Below are positions 1 through 11,705 of a stretch of 64,000 bases of DNA, piece after piece (the stretch's first letter is position 1; the number at the start of each line of letters is the position of its first letter). A model generated the notes under the pieces. That model made no database searches. It saw nothing but the letters and a program-made list of their open reading frames with translations, and was not told the DNA's origin. The position numbers were made by a program, and so were the translations under genes. Source of the stretch: Odontesthes bonariensis (lineage: Eukaryota > Chordata > Actinopteri > Atheriniformes > Atherinopsidae). Where the stretch lies: contig NC_134507.1 of NCBI RefSeq assembly GCF_027942865.1, forward strand, positions 39,404,797 to 39,468,796, written 5' to 3'.

Positions 1-390
1 ACTAGATTAGGTAATCTAACGACACACCAACATATTCACACAGGAGAGAAACCTTTCATCTGTGGTCAGTGTGGGGCAGCTTTCACTGGATTAGGTCGTC
101 TAAAGACACACCAACGTATACACACAGGAGAGAAGCCTTTCAGCTGTGGTCAGTGTGGGTTAGCTTTCACTCAATTAGCTAATCTAAAGACACACCAACG
201 TATACACACAGGAGAGAAGCCGTTCAGCTGTGGTCAGTGTGGGGCAGCTTTCACTAGATTAGGTAATCTAAAGAGACACCAACGTATACACTCAGGAGAG
301 AAGCCTTTCAACTGTGGTCAGTGTGGGGCAGCTTTCACTGGATTAGGTAGTCTAAAGAGACACCAACGTAGTCACACTGCAGAGAAATGA
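1..390 (+). CDS. C2H2 zinc-finger protein, 3' end of last exon (partial)
   Basis: This is the C-terminal part of a tandem C2H2 zinc-finger protein, a class that usually binds DNA in the nucleus. Frame 1 is open from the first base to a TGA at 388-390. It encodes 129 residues: the tail of one finger, then four complete fingers. Linkers are canonical TGEKP-type and the backbone is CGQCGAAF. Fingers differ mainly at helix positions -1, 2, 3 and 6. The protein ends SHTAEK, as does its inverted partner at 49,794-50,492. The 5' part of the exon lies outside the window, so length and N-terminal domain are unknown. Finger assignment is certain from the sequence; the specific gene name is not recognised. 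Confidence 0.9.
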   Translation, partial: TRLGNLTTHQHIHTGEKPFICGQCGAAFTGLGRLKTHQRIHTGEKPFSCGQCGLAFTQLANLKTHQRIHTGEKPFSCGQCGAAFTRLGNLKRHQRIHSGEKPFNCGQCGAAFTGLGSLKRHQRSHTAEK

Positions 391-2539
391 TTGGCTTAAC
401 AATCAACAACAATTTTTACGGCAGATAAGCAAACATTCACCTGAGAGCAGCAACAGGAACTACCAATCAGAAGCCATGCATTTGTTCAGATTAAAAATCT
501 TATGTATCCTCTGTATTTCATTGTTCTGCATTTCATTAAAGGTCAGATGTTAACTTTTCTCATGCTTTTCCTGTTCTTGCTACACAGATATTTTTGAAGA
601 AAATGTGTGTTTGGTTACGAGGGAAAGTTGACCCTTATCATCTTCCCCAAAGACCCAGAAATCTTTAACGCAGTCTGAAAAAGGTTTGGAGTTGTTCCCT
701 GTACTTCCCAGACAGCTGTATGATGCTCATGACTGAAGCTGAAAGTTAAGGCTGTTCCAACACTAAAAGGGCACGAGGCCCAACTTCAAGCTGTGAAACT
801 CTTTCAAATGTCTGTTGTGTTGGACTCAGACGTGTGAACGGATTTTAGTCCAAACGTCATGGCTGCACTGAGGGAAAAGGCAGCTAAGCAGGCTAACGGT
901 ACTTTGAATTGAACCGTTTAACACGAGAAAACTGAACTGATTTGTTTGTTGCTTCTACAACTGCTCAGTTACTCACACAATCAGGTACTGAGCAGATTTA
1001 CCAAACAGACATTCTGCTGTAATCTCAGATGCTCTCAGTCGCGCTGCTCACATTGTTTTAGTCCACAACTCTTCTTCTTCTTCTTCTTCTTCTGCCCCGA
1101 CGGCTACACAACTTACCCAGAACACCCGGTGGCAGAGTGTGCACACGACACCCTTATACTTTATTGGATTGTATCTACAAACTCAAACGCTGATGATTTA
1201 AACCTGCTTCAGGCTGGGAGAATCTCACTGACAAATCCCACTTTGGCCTAAAGATGTGATCAGCGGTGACTTTTGTGTGTTAGCGTCTGGCGCTACGGTC
1301 CTGGCTGAACAGGAAGTAGCCACCAGAAATGCAAGACAGTCGCTGTAGCGACTGAATGTTACGCAGGACTGTCTTCCTGTATGCAGATGGTCATCAGTGA
1401 AGTCACCTCCCCCGAATGAACCCCGTCATGTTGTGTATATGTGGCGAAACATGGCGAGCCAGCCGGGGGGCTGTTAGCGGGACAGAGACAGTCCCTCAGT
1501 CAGAGACGAACCTCAGAAGTTAAACCCAGTTTTTAACTGAGCTGACTCACAGTGGAAGTCACACGTTAGATCTGGTTCTCAGTGAGTGTTTCCTGTTGAG
1601 ATCCAGCCGTGTCTGATCAGTGCTGCAGTTTCTTGTTTTGCATTATTCTCTCCTCTTACTCAGACTACACCTGAAACTAATCAAAATCAGGAAGCAGCAT
1701 GAAGAATTGTCTCATCAGCCAATTCAAATAAGTAATAACAAGTGCTTGAAAAAGGCAAAGGAATGAAGGGACGTAAAAATGAGGAAAATACCCTCAGTCC
1801 CCAGAAGTCTTTCTGGGGTTCCTGCTCCCAAAGCACACTGAGCGCTGCTTCTGTGCTTCAGTGTTTTTCAGTAGGTTGTGTTCACTTTTTCCACCTCCGT
1901 AATGATCTGTAAAACTGAAGGTTGTTGAAGAACACAGTGCTGGATCCAAACAATAGTGTAATGTTCCAATCTGACCTCCTGGTGGCAGTGTCGTTTCACT
2001 GGGGATTTCTCATTGATTATTTTAAAAGCAGGAATCAACGTCAGATATTCATGATCTGAAGGGGATGAACTCCTGTGCTTCTGCAGAATACCTGAGTTTC
2101 CTCCAGTGCGACCACGAAGTTAGTGTTTTTCGCCATATATATTTATATTTACACTAACTTATAGATTTAATCTGCTGTAACTCCTGGTTAAATGGAGGTT
2201 TTCCTCTTTAGTTAAAAAAATAAAATAATAAACTCATATGTCAGCTTTAGTTATTTATAAATGTAGATTGATGATACAAATTGGATGGAAGCTTTTGGCT
2301 CCGGATGAAATGTTTTGGGTTCAGGTGGAACCGAACCAGGTCAGCACCATTATTCCAGAATTCTTTGCATCTTCTTCAGATTTTCTCTGTGAAAACAGAA
2401 ACTTCTAAAACATGTTTCTGAGCTGGTGTGGATGCTGCTGGAAGGACTTCTGCTGGTCACTCTGGTAGTTTTTCACATTTGTTATGATGCGTAACCGTAG
2501 CAACGGGAACGTTGTTCACCTGTTGGTGCAGGTAACTGA
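391..2539. other. Zinc-finger 3' flank, no further gene seen
   Basis: This AT-rich non-coding stretch follows the zinc-finger stop. Short polyadenylation-like motifs are present but none is decisive. A TTC microsatellite lies at 1,071-1,093. The matching tract in the right arm (49,106-49,124) is shorter. The open frame across the microsatellite (946-1,251) looks like chance. No protein similarity is recognised. Confidence 0.6.
1071..1093 (+). repeat. (TTC)n microsatellite
   Basis: A run of about seven to eight TTC/CTT units. The right-arm counterpart at 49,106-49,124 has fewer units, so the tract changed length after the duplication. Confidence 0.9.
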
Positions 2540-3151
2540 GGCCGTTTCTCAATACCAAGAATGCAAAGAACAGACTTGTGTTCTTGAGGAGAATGTTCTT
2601 GCTAGTCAACCTCGGAAGAATGAACTCGGGAGATCACAAGTACACATGCTCCGTTTTCAGTTTTGAGACGATGCGTTCTTCGTGCCCGAGGCAGCCTGCT
2701 TGATTAAACAGCTGGGCTTTTTCATCCAAGCGCTGACAAGTTTGAGGTGCAGAATTCTTCCGAACAAAATTGTAAATAGCTGGTATTAAGACAAATTAAC
2801 GATAAAATCGGGATCTAAAGGGCTACTTTCTCGCCTCAAAATGTTTTAAACGTGGATAAAGTGATATATTTAAAGAGTTTAGAGCTAAAATGAAATCAGC
2901 TTCAGCCTGTTGATTTCGGCTCGGGTAGGAGCGCAGTGCATTGTGGGATATTTGCGCTGACAAGTTAGCACAAGTTAGCTACCGATGCATCCTCGGTAAA
3001 ATGGGCGTGTCGAGAACACAACCGGGAACTTTCACCGTTCTCGGCGAAATGCGAACTTGTGTGTTGGGACAGTACTTGGGCTGCGACTGATGACGTTTCA
3101 CAAGAACACAAGAACACAAGTACGGACAAGAAGGTATATTGAGAAACGGCC
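2540..3151 (+). mobile_element. Short non-autonomous TIR element (left copy)
   Basis: The ends are inverted: ggccgtttctcaata at the left and tattgagaaacggcc at the right. Each end is flanked by TGA, consistent with a 3-bp target duplication. Length is 612 bp and no transposase is seen inside. The same element is at 46,900-47,501 in the right arm, so it inserted before the duplication. A 3-bp duplication would suit a Harbinger-like family, but this is inference. Confidence 0.7.
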
Positions 3152-5100
3152 TGAGCTCCACAAAAGCCCAAGAAATGGCTGGAAAAATACCCCAAATCTG
3201 GAGTGCTGAAGAGGAGACGTCTAGGATGCAGAGCAGGAACAACATGGAGGAAAAGGAGGAGGAAGTTTAAAGCATTTCTTACCTCGATCATCAGGGGAAA
3301 TGTGAGGTCACTGGTGGATAAGACAACTATATGGATCAACTACACACTGAAAGGTTGAATCCTAAACTTTCTCTTTTCATTTTCTTTTCATAGGGACTGA
3401 GTTCAAGCCTTTTCCAGATTCCACTCAATTTTTCTCAGTCTTCAAAGTTTGAAACCAACAAGTCGGAGACTTTATTGTGATACAGAACATGAGACAGAAC
3501 ACCAAGCAGCTGAACAAACCAGAGACAGTTGATGAGCAAAGCTGCTTCACAGGAAACATGTTGGAAGACTAAAAGATAGTGTCTGTGGTCATCAGTCTCA
3601 GGTAAAAAGTGCCAAGAAAGCAGCACAAAGCAGCAGAGGCATCGCTCAGAGGGTCAATAAACTACTTTGGGACTCGGAGATCATATGTTCAAGTCCTGTG
3701 AGAGCTGCTCAAAGAGTTTAAATGTCTCCAGGTTTTAGAGGCCAAAGCAAAGAGTGAAAAGCTTTAAGGTGGAAAGTTTCATTCTCTGATTTAATGGCTC
3801 AAACTGGTACTGAGCAGCTTTTAGTTTGTCAGGATGAGGGATGAAAGCTCCTAAAGAAATAAAGTCTATAGTTCAGCATCCCAACAGAAGAATGGAAGCA
3901 GCTCAGAAAGGAGGCTGAAGCTGTGATTGGGTGGTTCAGGCAGATGCAGAGCAGCTTCTGGAAGCAGAGGGAGGGGCTTCAGCTCCTGTGGATGCTGATG
4001 GCTGTTAGGAAAGGAAGGGCAGGTTGTTCAGCTCAGAGCAGGCTGGGATTTATCAAGCCAAAATGAAAAGAGAAACTTTAGGATCCAACCCTTGAACAGC
4101 TCAGGCTGTCGGCTGAAAGCTTTGAGCCTCAGAGAACGTGGAAACTACGACCAGACAACTTTTAAAGTTCAACAACACTGCTCACAAGGAGCAGCTCAGG
4201 ATGATGGGACGCTGCCTGGGGTTGGACTCATCATGGGTTCAGTTCCCTCAGATGCTCTGAGTCACAGCTGTCTTTCAGCTCGCAGCCCAAGCCGTGCGTC
4301 CAGATGCTCAGTCATACATCAGTTAAAGGTAGATGATTTATCTGATCTGATTATTTACAACATGTTCATTCAACTTTGGACATATTAATGGTTTATGGCT
4401 TGTATCTTTAAAAACTTTGCCCCCTGGTGTATGAAGAGAAGAAGAAACCACAGGGACCCACTCAGGAAGAGGGCGGGCTTTATTTGGGGCTTCAACAACC
4501 AGCTCAAACTGGCCAAGTGAGCGAGAGACACAACGCTGGAAACAAGTGTTCAGCAGCTGCTCTGTAAGTAGAGAAGCTGTGTTTTTCTGCTTCAGCTGAA
4601 ATCCTTTAACTGTTCCTGCTCTGTGGAGAACTTCTGATAGTGGAGGGGACCTTAAAACAGCTCAGGCTGAGGTCGGATGGAAAACACATGATGATGAGCT
4701 GCTTCAGGAGGAACTTTACACAACTCAGAGCGGACAGAAACTAAGTGAAATGAATGCAAAATAAATGCTCAGTTTGATCCAAACTCCTGCAGCTGAGCGT
4801 GTAAAGAATAAACGGTGTGAGTGGTCTGTGGGGGGGGCAGCAGGGCTTTACCACTGCTCGCCCCACCTTGTTTCAGCTCAGGTGTTTTCTGCTAAAGTCG
4901 ACAGCAGGAAATGTTTGAGGAACTCTAAGAGACAGTGGTGTCAGATAGAGATGGGCTTTAGGCCACGCCCACACAGAACCTTATCAGAAAGTAGAAATGG
5001 ACTGTTCCTGTACAGCACTTTTCTGATCTTAATGAGCACTCAGAGCTTCAACACTACCTGCCACATTCAGCCACACTCACACAGCACGTCTTAGTCTGTA
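3152..5100. other. Non-coding arm sequence, nothing assigned
   Basis: About 1.9 kb of sequence shared with the right arm (about 44,930-46,899, reversed). Open frames here are short and do not resemble known domains. No RNA gene is recognised. Confidence 0.5.
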
Positions 5101-5104
5101 AATC

Positions 5105-5192
5105 ATGCTTTCTACTCGCCCTCATGACGTCACACTCAGCACCTCTCACAGGATCCCTCGGGGGACGTGGTTATACGCCTTCGCTAAGTCTG
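5105..5192 (-). pseudogene. LINE reverse-transcriptase scrap cut by a deletion
   Basis: On the minus strand this reads AYNHVPRGIL followed by a stop. It matches the reverse-transcriptase motif region of a fish LINE seen more fully at 44,740-44,905 in the right arm. The preceding part is missing here because a 1.57-kb deletion joint lies at about 5,190. Confidence 0.6.
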
Positions 5193-6060
5193 ATGTATTT
5201 GGCCTCAGTCCTTTGGCTTTTCCTGCCTGGATGAAAGGGGGAGCTGCAGGTATGCGGGAGCCTCTGATCCTGAACGTCCCAGAGATAATCAGCTTCAATC
5301 CTTTCTCCTGGAGTTGTGTTTCCTGCAGCTGGAACTGTGTGTGTTTGTTTTCAGAGTCTCCAGCAGAGCCAGATGTCCTCTACTCTTCACTGAGGTAGTC
5401 CACCAGTCCAACCACTGATGTCCAGCTGCTGGGACCAGTTTGCTGCACCAAACCACCAGTTTAGCTTCATGAATGGATCCGAATCTGACAACAAGCCAAA
5501 GCTGTTTAATGTCCTCAGAGACTTTCCTGTTATTCATGTTGTGTTAATGAGTTCTGGACTCAGCTGCTGTTATCTCAGCAGCGCTCTGCTTTCTTTGTTG
5601 TTTCTCTTGTGCAGAAGCAGAAGGCAGAGAGAATATTTGTCTTGTTCCGCTTTAGCTATATCCCAGACCATAATTATCCCTACTCAATAATTCCACTTTG
5701 CATTCCATATTTTGAAAATAATGGCACCTAAAGGCTTAAAATTTGGGCTAAAAAGTTCAAATTGGCATTGAAAGGGTTCATTTTTTTTAAATAATTGAAA
5801 ACTTGGTAGTTATGATTAGAACTGAAGTGGAATAAAAGGTTTATGAAAAATAAAGTGGAAAAAAATATTAATACATGATGTTTTTAGGTGGTTTTAAATG
5901 GGGACAAAAATGTCCCTTTTCTGAAATTAAGTTGTGTTTTAAATCAGGTATGAGGGTTATATTATAAGTATTATATTAGCTGTCAATAATATTTTATCAG
6001 GAGAAACATCCAATATTGAGAAAAAATACAGTATTTGGAAAAAGTCATTATCCGATTCAG
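5193..6060. other. Non-coding arm sequence with hAT empty site
   Basis: The sequence is shared with 42,588-43,271 and adjoining right-arm bases. Near 5,860-5,880 lies the uninterrupted site that carries a 1,067-bp hAT insertion in the right arm. No gene is recognised. Confidence 0.5.
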
Positions 6061-6215
6061 TTAAATATCAATAGCATATTTCAGCTCTTCAGATTTTGTG
6101 ATAAAACTTTTCTTATACTTTTCTGAAGAAAACATTATTATCTCTTCACCAAAACTACGAACTTCAGGCAGTAATTGTTTACATTTATCATGATTTTTAA
6201 GACTCAGCGACCTCT

Positions 6216-6470
6216 TCATGGTTCCCTGGTGGACAGGACACAGAACACTGGGTTGTGATAGCTGTAATACGTTCTCATGACACCTGAGTGGAGACATCGC
6301 TGTGGCTGGGAAATGAAAATAAGGTCAAGCAGCGTGTTCCTGTCTGTGGTGGCAGAGGTGATCAGCTGTACATATCCCTTAGACTGAAACACATCTACAA
6401 CTGGCTTTGTTGACCTGAGTACCTGATTCTCATTGAAGTCTCCACACACAATAACAGGGTGACAGTCCAT
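6216..6470 (-). pseudogene. Helentron endonuclease C-terminal segment
   Basis: It reads HPVIVCGDFNENQ, then TLLDLIFIS, matching the metal-binding and C-terminal motifs of AP-type endonucleases. It continues the domain begun at 6,430-7,470 in another frame. The mirror copy is 40,917-41,171. The downstream frame to about 6,061 has no recognised domain. Confidence 0.75.
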
Positions 6471-7470
6471 CCAAAAGGCTTCCCAGGTTCTCCAGGAACG
6501 GTGTCAGACTGTAGTCAGGAGGTCTGTACACAGCTGCAATCACTGCACAGACTGGAGCCTCAACCTTCAAAGCCACAAACTCCAGATCAGTCACATTCTG
6601 CAGACACTGTCTCTCACGCACCTGAATGTGCTTTCTCACATAGACAGCAACCCCGCCACCTGCTCTGCTGGCCATCTGAGGATACTGAGTGTAGGACGTG
6701 TGTCTGTTGCGCTTGAACATGTTGTAGCCGTCCAGATGCAGCCTGTCTGCAACAAAGGAGCCCTGTAGGTGAGTTTCTGTCAGACACAGGACATCTGCCA
6801 GGCACAGCTCATGATGTCTCCTGATGTCACCGATGTGAGATGGCAGTCCCTCTGTGTTGTGCTGAACAAGGCTCAGAGTGTCGGGCCTGTGTACTGTTTC
6901 TCTCACCTGAAGAAGAGGCATCATGTGATCCACATCGGCTTGTCTCATGGTCTGGAGCGCTGCGCTCACTTCAGCATTGGCGTATATTTTCTTTTCATCC
7001 AAATCCAGTAAATCCAGCCCACTGAGAGACGTCCCCCTGCTGAGAGCTACATAAGCCATACCTGCTTCAGAGACTTTCTGCAGGGACACCACGGCTGCAT
7101 GTGTTGTGAGGCCCTGGGTTTTATGGACAGTGCAGGAGAACGCCAGCCTCACAGGAAACTGTCTGCGTAGCACTCCGTTCTGTTTCAGCTTCTCCTCTGC
7201 TCTCTCCATGTAAACCAGATTGGCAGATTCTGGAGCTCCACTCTGGATTCTTGCTACACCTGTCTGATTATCCATCCTCAGGCCCAGCTTAGTGATGTGT
7301 TGATCATCCTCAGAAGTCACTATGCACATCAGTGTGGCAGAAGCCCCGTTAACCAGACCGTTCTGAATGTCAAAGTTTCTGGTGAGCATGACACGAGCCC
7401 CTTCAGCAGCTTTCAGAGTGTGGGCGAAATCATTTCGGCCTCCCTTACATGGTGTGTCTTTACGGGCCAT
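6430..7470 (-). pseudogene. Helentron helicase C-terminus fused to endonuclease
   Basis: The first half carries the late helicase motifs: EGARVMLTRNFDIQNGLVNG, FSCTVHKTQGLT and MAYVALSRG, typical of Pif1-like motifs V and VI. From about residue 200 the protein becomes an exonuclease-endonuclease-phosphatase fold: LSLVQHNTEGL, ADVLCLTETHL, GGGVAVYVRK and AAVYRPP. This is the endonuclease module fused to fish Helentrons. A frameshift near 6,450 separates it from the following GDFNEN motif at 6,216-6,470. The same break is present in the right arm. Confidence 0.85.
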
Positions 7471-7497
7471 TCTGCCTGTTCGGGATCTTTCTGGAAG

Positions 7498-8424
7498 TCA
7501 TCTGCATCCATCGTGATAATGTTGGAATGGAACAAAGCCAGTGTGTTCATCAACCAACTTATTGGTGGGGAAAATGTGCAGAAGCTCAGTGGGACAAAGA
7601 GCTGGTTCAGTGATGGCCTGTGACAACAAATCTCTGTCAGCCTGAGACAGCTCATCTGCCTTTGGTTTCACCCCAATCCTGTTCAGCACGTCTGCAAAGG
7701 CAACATCATCCTTCTGTCTCATGATCTCAGTCAGAGTGATCATCTGAAAATGTTCCTGCCACAGGTCAGTATCTGCTGGGTCGTGTACACACAGAGGTTT
7801 AGACTGGCGCACAGGCGGCAGCTGATAGAAATCTCCAACAGCTAAAACTGACATTCCACCAAACGCTCTCTGATTGCCTTTGATCTGTTTCAGTCCTGCG
7901 TCCACATAAGCAAAAAGAGGCTTTGAAACCATGGAGATCTCAGCGCTAATGATGATTTGAGCATTAAAAGGTTCAGATGTGAGTTCATCCAGTTGGTTAG
8001 CGAGTCCTTGGATTGGTGCTTTCAGACTGCGTGGCAGCTTCAGCAGAGAGTGCAGTGTTGTGCCACAGATGCTGAAAGCTGCAGTTCCAGTGAAAGAAGA
8101 GAGTAAAACAGTTGGCTTTGATATGTCAAACTCCTCTGCATGTAGCTGCAGTTTGCTCAGTATCTTAGATGCCTCTGAGTAAATGCATTTCATCAGGTGG
8201 GACTTTCCTGTTCCTGCACCACCGTTGGCATAAAAGAAAAACTGCTCTGGATTTAGGCCACACACAAGTTTAATGCAGCAGTCTCTGATAGCATGGAACA
8301 CACAGGCCTGCTTCTGCTTCAGGTTCTGATACATCTGCCGCAGCACAGCTGGATCCACAGCTGGGGGCTCTCTGATGGCTCTCATTTCTGTCACAGCAGC
8401 AGACTGAGGACAATAGTCGGGCAC
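7498..8424 (-). pseudogene. Helentron Pif1-like helicase, N-terminal part
   Basis: This encodes the ATPase core of a Pif1/RecD-type superfamily 1 helicase, which unwinds DNA during rolling-circle transposition. The Walker A motif GGAGTGKS is near residue 67. Further motifs follow: SFTGTAAFSICGTTLHSLL, a degenerate Walker B (SAEISMVSKPLF) and GDFYQLPPV. The open frame ends early at LVDEHTGFVPFQ. Relative to the right arm, 11 bp are missing just before, where the right copy reads LVDEHNSATLALF. It is a dead copy. Confidence 0.85.
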
Positions 8425-8576
8425 ATGTTCCTGCTCATCGTCTGGCTCTCTTTGCTGCAGCTCATCATCACAACTTCAGATTCAGGAGCCAGATTCCACC
8501 ATTCATCCATCACATGCTCTCTGCTCTCCTCAAACTCTACAAGTGCATTCTCAATCTCCTCAGTGTGTTTCTCATA

Positions 8577-9167
8577 TTAGTCTCTGTGTGTTTGTGTAAT
8601 GTTTTTCACGCTCTCAGGACGGTTTGAGCCTGGCAGCTGCACCCAGCCAGAGTTGTACAAAGACTCGTAGGTTGGAAGATGGGCACTTGGTATTTCATAC
8701 TCGGATCGGTGAGGAAGGTACAGTCTCAGTAATCTGGCATAAAACTGCTCGGGCTGTTTCTCCTTGGAACATTGGTAATATCTGATGACAGAGGGCTTAT
8801 CATTTTTCCGCCTTTGGACAAATCCCAGCTCATTCAGAAGTGGTGAAACACCATCACGCTTTGAGTGGTCTGCACTGACAAACCTGCAGCCAGCAGCAAA
8901 ATCAGCCGAGCACATCTCCTCATACTCTGGGGTCTCGGGTCTGGCTTTGTATTTGTCACTCAAACTCGTCATCCAGACATTACGAGACTCTGACGGGGTG
9001 TCCTCCAAGAATGACATGGGGCGACTCATTTTCACTGGACTGTCATCAGTAGGAATGAACACAACACTGCGTGAGCACTTCTTCATCTTTATTCCACATG
9101 CACGAGTCACACACTCCTGAGCACTGATCTCTCTCTTTCTGGAGTAAGCCTGCATGACAGCTCTCAT
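8577..9167 (-). pseudogene. Helentron Rep-helicase linker region, 196 aa open segment
   Basis: This open segment begins MRAVMQAYSRKREISAQ and includes the conserved Helitron-type stretch with SVVFIPTDD and YKARPETPEYEEMCSADFA. It lies between Rep and helicase in the parent protein. In-frame codons upstream of the methionine encode more Rep sequence. They are cut off by a TGA where the right arm has AGA (37,972-37,974), so this stop arose only in the left arm. The segment ends at a TAA just before the helicase part. About 535 bp of this region is missing from the right arm, where an L2 patch replaces it. Confidence 0.75.
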
Positions 9168-9310
9168 CTCATCACACTCATTAACTCAGTCCATGTTGGA
9201 ATTCTCCATGACAGTTTGCAGGTACTCTGACAGACCACTTTCCTTCTTTGGGATGTATTTAGTCAGATACTGTACACACGAGTAAGCAGCTGCCCTGCAG
9301 TGAACATCAT

Positions 9311-9940
9311 GTGCTGATTGGCTGCTTTATCTGTCAATCACAGACACTGCCCACAGGAACAGGACAGTATATTCAGCAATAAGGTAATACTTTCTGCTGA
9401 CATGGCAGACTCGCTTTAACTGGAAACACTTGAGATATTTATATTACATGTACATTATATTACAACAACAGATATTTAGATATAAATATAAATGTATGTT
9501 TATCCGTCAAGTAAGCAGTTATAGAAGTTTGTTGAAATTTTGTTAATAGAACAAAAAAAAATTGTGTCTTACAATGAAATCAAGTGACAGGTTTAGGATT
9601 ATTACAACTTCCATCTTTCAAAGTGTTTTTCAGCTGAAATCCTGTCAGTTTTAGCCCTGTTATATGTGTAACCTGGACGTCTTGTAGCTGTTGTACTGTT
9701 ATTTAAGAGTCGTAACCTTTCATTTTATCACAATAACATGGTGTGTTAGACTTAAATGTTATAAAATGTAATCTCAGCAAGAGACATTATTAAAACTTTA
9801 ATCAGAGTTCCCCAAAATGACTAATACGGTGCATGATTCTATCCTAAGTTCAATGGATACAGTCAAATTTGCATGAGCTATATACTGACCGAGGGATCGG
9901 ACCTGTCCTGCATAATGTTAATCTCCCCCTTTTGTGTAAA
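9311..9940. other. AT-rich arm sequence, nothing assigned
   Basis: Non-coding sequence between the truncated Helentron and an L2-type tail. The same sequence is at 37,219-37,870 in the right arm. No motif is recognised. Confidence 0.5.
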
Positions 9941-9941
9941 T

Positions 9942-10465
9942 GGCAGAGCAGAGCCTTCCGTTATCAGGCCCCTCTCTGTGGAACCAGCTGCCAGTTTGGC
10001 TTCAGGAAGCAGACACCCTCTCTACTTTTAAGATCAGGCTTAAAACTTTCCTTTCTGATGAAGCTTATAGTTAGGGATGGCTCAGCTGAGCCTGAAACAT
10101 CCCATAGTTCTGCTGCTGTAGGCCCAGCCTGCTGGGGGAGCTCCCATGATGCACCTCTCCTCTCCATGTCCATGTGACATCATTGTTGTCATTAACTTGT
10201 TCCTCTCTCAGCAGGTGTCCCTGGCCTGGTGTTCCGCTGCTTGTTGTCCCCTCTTTTCTGTCCTCTCAGCCCCAGCTGCTCCAGGCAGATGGCCGCCCTT
10301 CCTGGTTCTGGTTCTGATGGAGGTTTCTTCCTGTTAAAACTCAGTTTTTTCTTCCCACACTTCTGTGCGTGCTCGGGATTGAACAGAAGTTACGGTGCAT
10401 TTTGTAGGATTCCTTAGCTAAGCTACTTCTTTTAATTGTGTCTGTGTTAATAAAACTGAACTGAA
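9942..10465 (+). mobile_element. L2-type LINE 3' end (left copy)
   Basis: The start encodes, with breaks, the typical end of a fish L2-type ORF2 (the ADTLSTFKIRLKTFL and DEAYS region). Next comes a 3' untranslated region with the familiar block ggccgcccttcctggttctg. It ends in ttaataaaactgaactgaa, a short-repeat tail. It is 5' truncated. The mirror copy is 36,694-37,218. It could also be an L2-tailed SINE. Confidence 0.7.
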
Positions 10466-10905
10466 ATGACAAATAAATGAACATGTGCATCTGTACTGTT
10501 ATATGTTACGTTAAAACAGAGTACTGAAATATATCTTTATTGAATAGATGAATAAATCTGAAGTCTGATTCTGTCCAGGGTTTCTTCCAGGTGTCCTCCC
10601 TCTGTCACCATCTCACATCTGAAATTCCTCTCAGTAGTATTTCAGAGCTGAGCCTTGGTTGGGAGAGTTTTTATCTTCACTTCATCTTCACAGACTATAT
10701 TACCACAGCAATACAACTGAGCCAAATGCTGGATTTAAATTCATTTTTATTAGATTTTCAAAGAAACGTCATTAATAAAAATAGAACATAAAACAATATT
10801 AACTATGTGTAAACTATATACATATATATGAAATTTATTCAGCCAGAGGGCAGGGTCTTTCCACTGCCTCAATGTTAATGATTTTGTTCCCAATATATTT
10901 TATAT

Positions 10906-11068
10906 TTAGAAAGACTTTACCCTTTTCCAGGGCTCCCACAAGTCCTGGGAAATATAAAAGACTTCGGTGCTGGACATGAGGAGCTCCAGCACCCCCCCTG
11001 TGCTGCTCTCCATCACGCCCATCACCTCCACTCCAGCTGCCTCATCAGTCACAATCAGCACCTGCCAA
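10906..11068 (-). other. Exon-like open segment of unknown origin
   Basis: On the minus strand an acceptor-like tract (gtttgttttggcag) precedes an open frame reading VLIVTDEAAGVEVMGVMES and LLMSSTEVFYISQDLWEPWK. A possible donor (aag/gtaaag) follows. The right arm keeps the frame at about 36,099-36,253 with few changes. I do not recognise the protein. It may be a host exon fragment or a transposon piece. Confidence 0.25.
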
Positions 11069-11198
11069 AACAAACAGCACTTATGTCCCATAATACCTTG
11101 CAGCTAGATATTAAACCCCTTTCTTACTCCTTGTTTATTTCTTTAATCTCTTTCTCAATTGTGTCAGATCATTTGCCATTTTATGTCTGTATAATATA

Positions 11199-11627
11199 CA
11201 CTAGATTGCCAACAGTATTCACTCACTCATCCAGATAATTAAATTCAGGTGTTCCCATCACTTCCATGGCCACAGGTGTAGAAATGCAAGCCCCTCGGCA
11301 TGCAGACTGCTTCTACAAACATCTGTGAAAGAATGGCTCGCTCTCAGGAGCTCAGTGGATTCCAGCGTGGTGCCATGATAGGATGCCACCTGTGCAACAA
11401 GTCCAGTGGAGACATTTCCTCGCTCCTAAATGTCCCACAGTCAGCTGTCAGTGGTGTTAGAACAAAGTGGAAGCGACTGGGAACGCCAGCAGCTCAGCCA
11501 CCAAGTGGTCGGCCACGTAAAATGACAGAGCGGGGTTTGGAGGTCTGTAGCAATGGACTCTGCAGAAGGTTGGCGACCTTTCTGCAGAGTCCATTGCTGC
11601 AGACCTCCAAACTTCATGTGGCCTTTT
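11199..11627 (+). mobile_element. Tc1-like transposon fragment with internal hairpin (left copy)
   Basis: It begins with a Tc1-type terminal sequence (acactagattgccaacagt). The N-terminal transposase helix-turn-helix part follows (MARSQELSGFQRGAMIGCHL and SGRPRKMTERG, in the 11,300-11,719 frame). The DDE catalytic region is absent. At 11,535-11,612 the piece ggaggtctgtagcaatggac is repeated in inverse orientation, forming a near-perfect hairpin in place of the normal sequence. The mirror copy is 35,532-35,960. Confidence 0.8.
11535..11612. repeat. Near-perfect hairpin inside the Tc1 fragment
   Basis: Arms of about 36 bp run from gtttggaggtctg to cctccaaac around a short tggcg loop. The same hairpin is at 35,548-35,625, so it existed before the duplication. 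Confidence 0.85.
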
Positions 11628-11705
11628 ACATGTTTAAACCAGAGAAAACAACTCCTTGTATGTGCCTACCGACTTGGCAAATAAAGCTCATTCTGATTCT
11701 GATTA
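11628..11705 (+). mobile_element. LINE-type 3' tail with TTCTGA repeats
   Basis: A short tail ends in gacttggcaaataaagctc and then attctgattctgatt, a typical LINE end with AATAAA and a short tandem tail. It is 5' truncated inside or next to the Tc1 piece. The mirror copy is at 35,454-35,531. Confidence 0.5.

Larger units (their letters stand above)
6216..9310 (-). mobile_element. Helentron-type rolling-circle transposon remnant (left copy)
   Basis: On the minus strand the order is a Rep-domain C-terminal remnant (about 9,190-9,305, with YLTKYIPKKESGL), a linker region, a Pif1-like helicase, then an AP-type endonuclease. A helicase followed by a C-terminal endonuclease is the hallmark of fish Helentrons. 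The element lacks the zinc-finger and catalytic part of Rep upstream of about 9,305. It is broken by a stop and frameshifts. At least the frameshifts near 7,470 and 6,450 are shared with the right arm and so predate the duplication. The terminal hairpin and exact ends were not found. Confidence 0.85.

Noticed and set aside
946-1251. Open frame with a Phe run
   Set aside because: It is produced by the TTC microsatellite and is not supported by any domain. The right-arm version differs in length.
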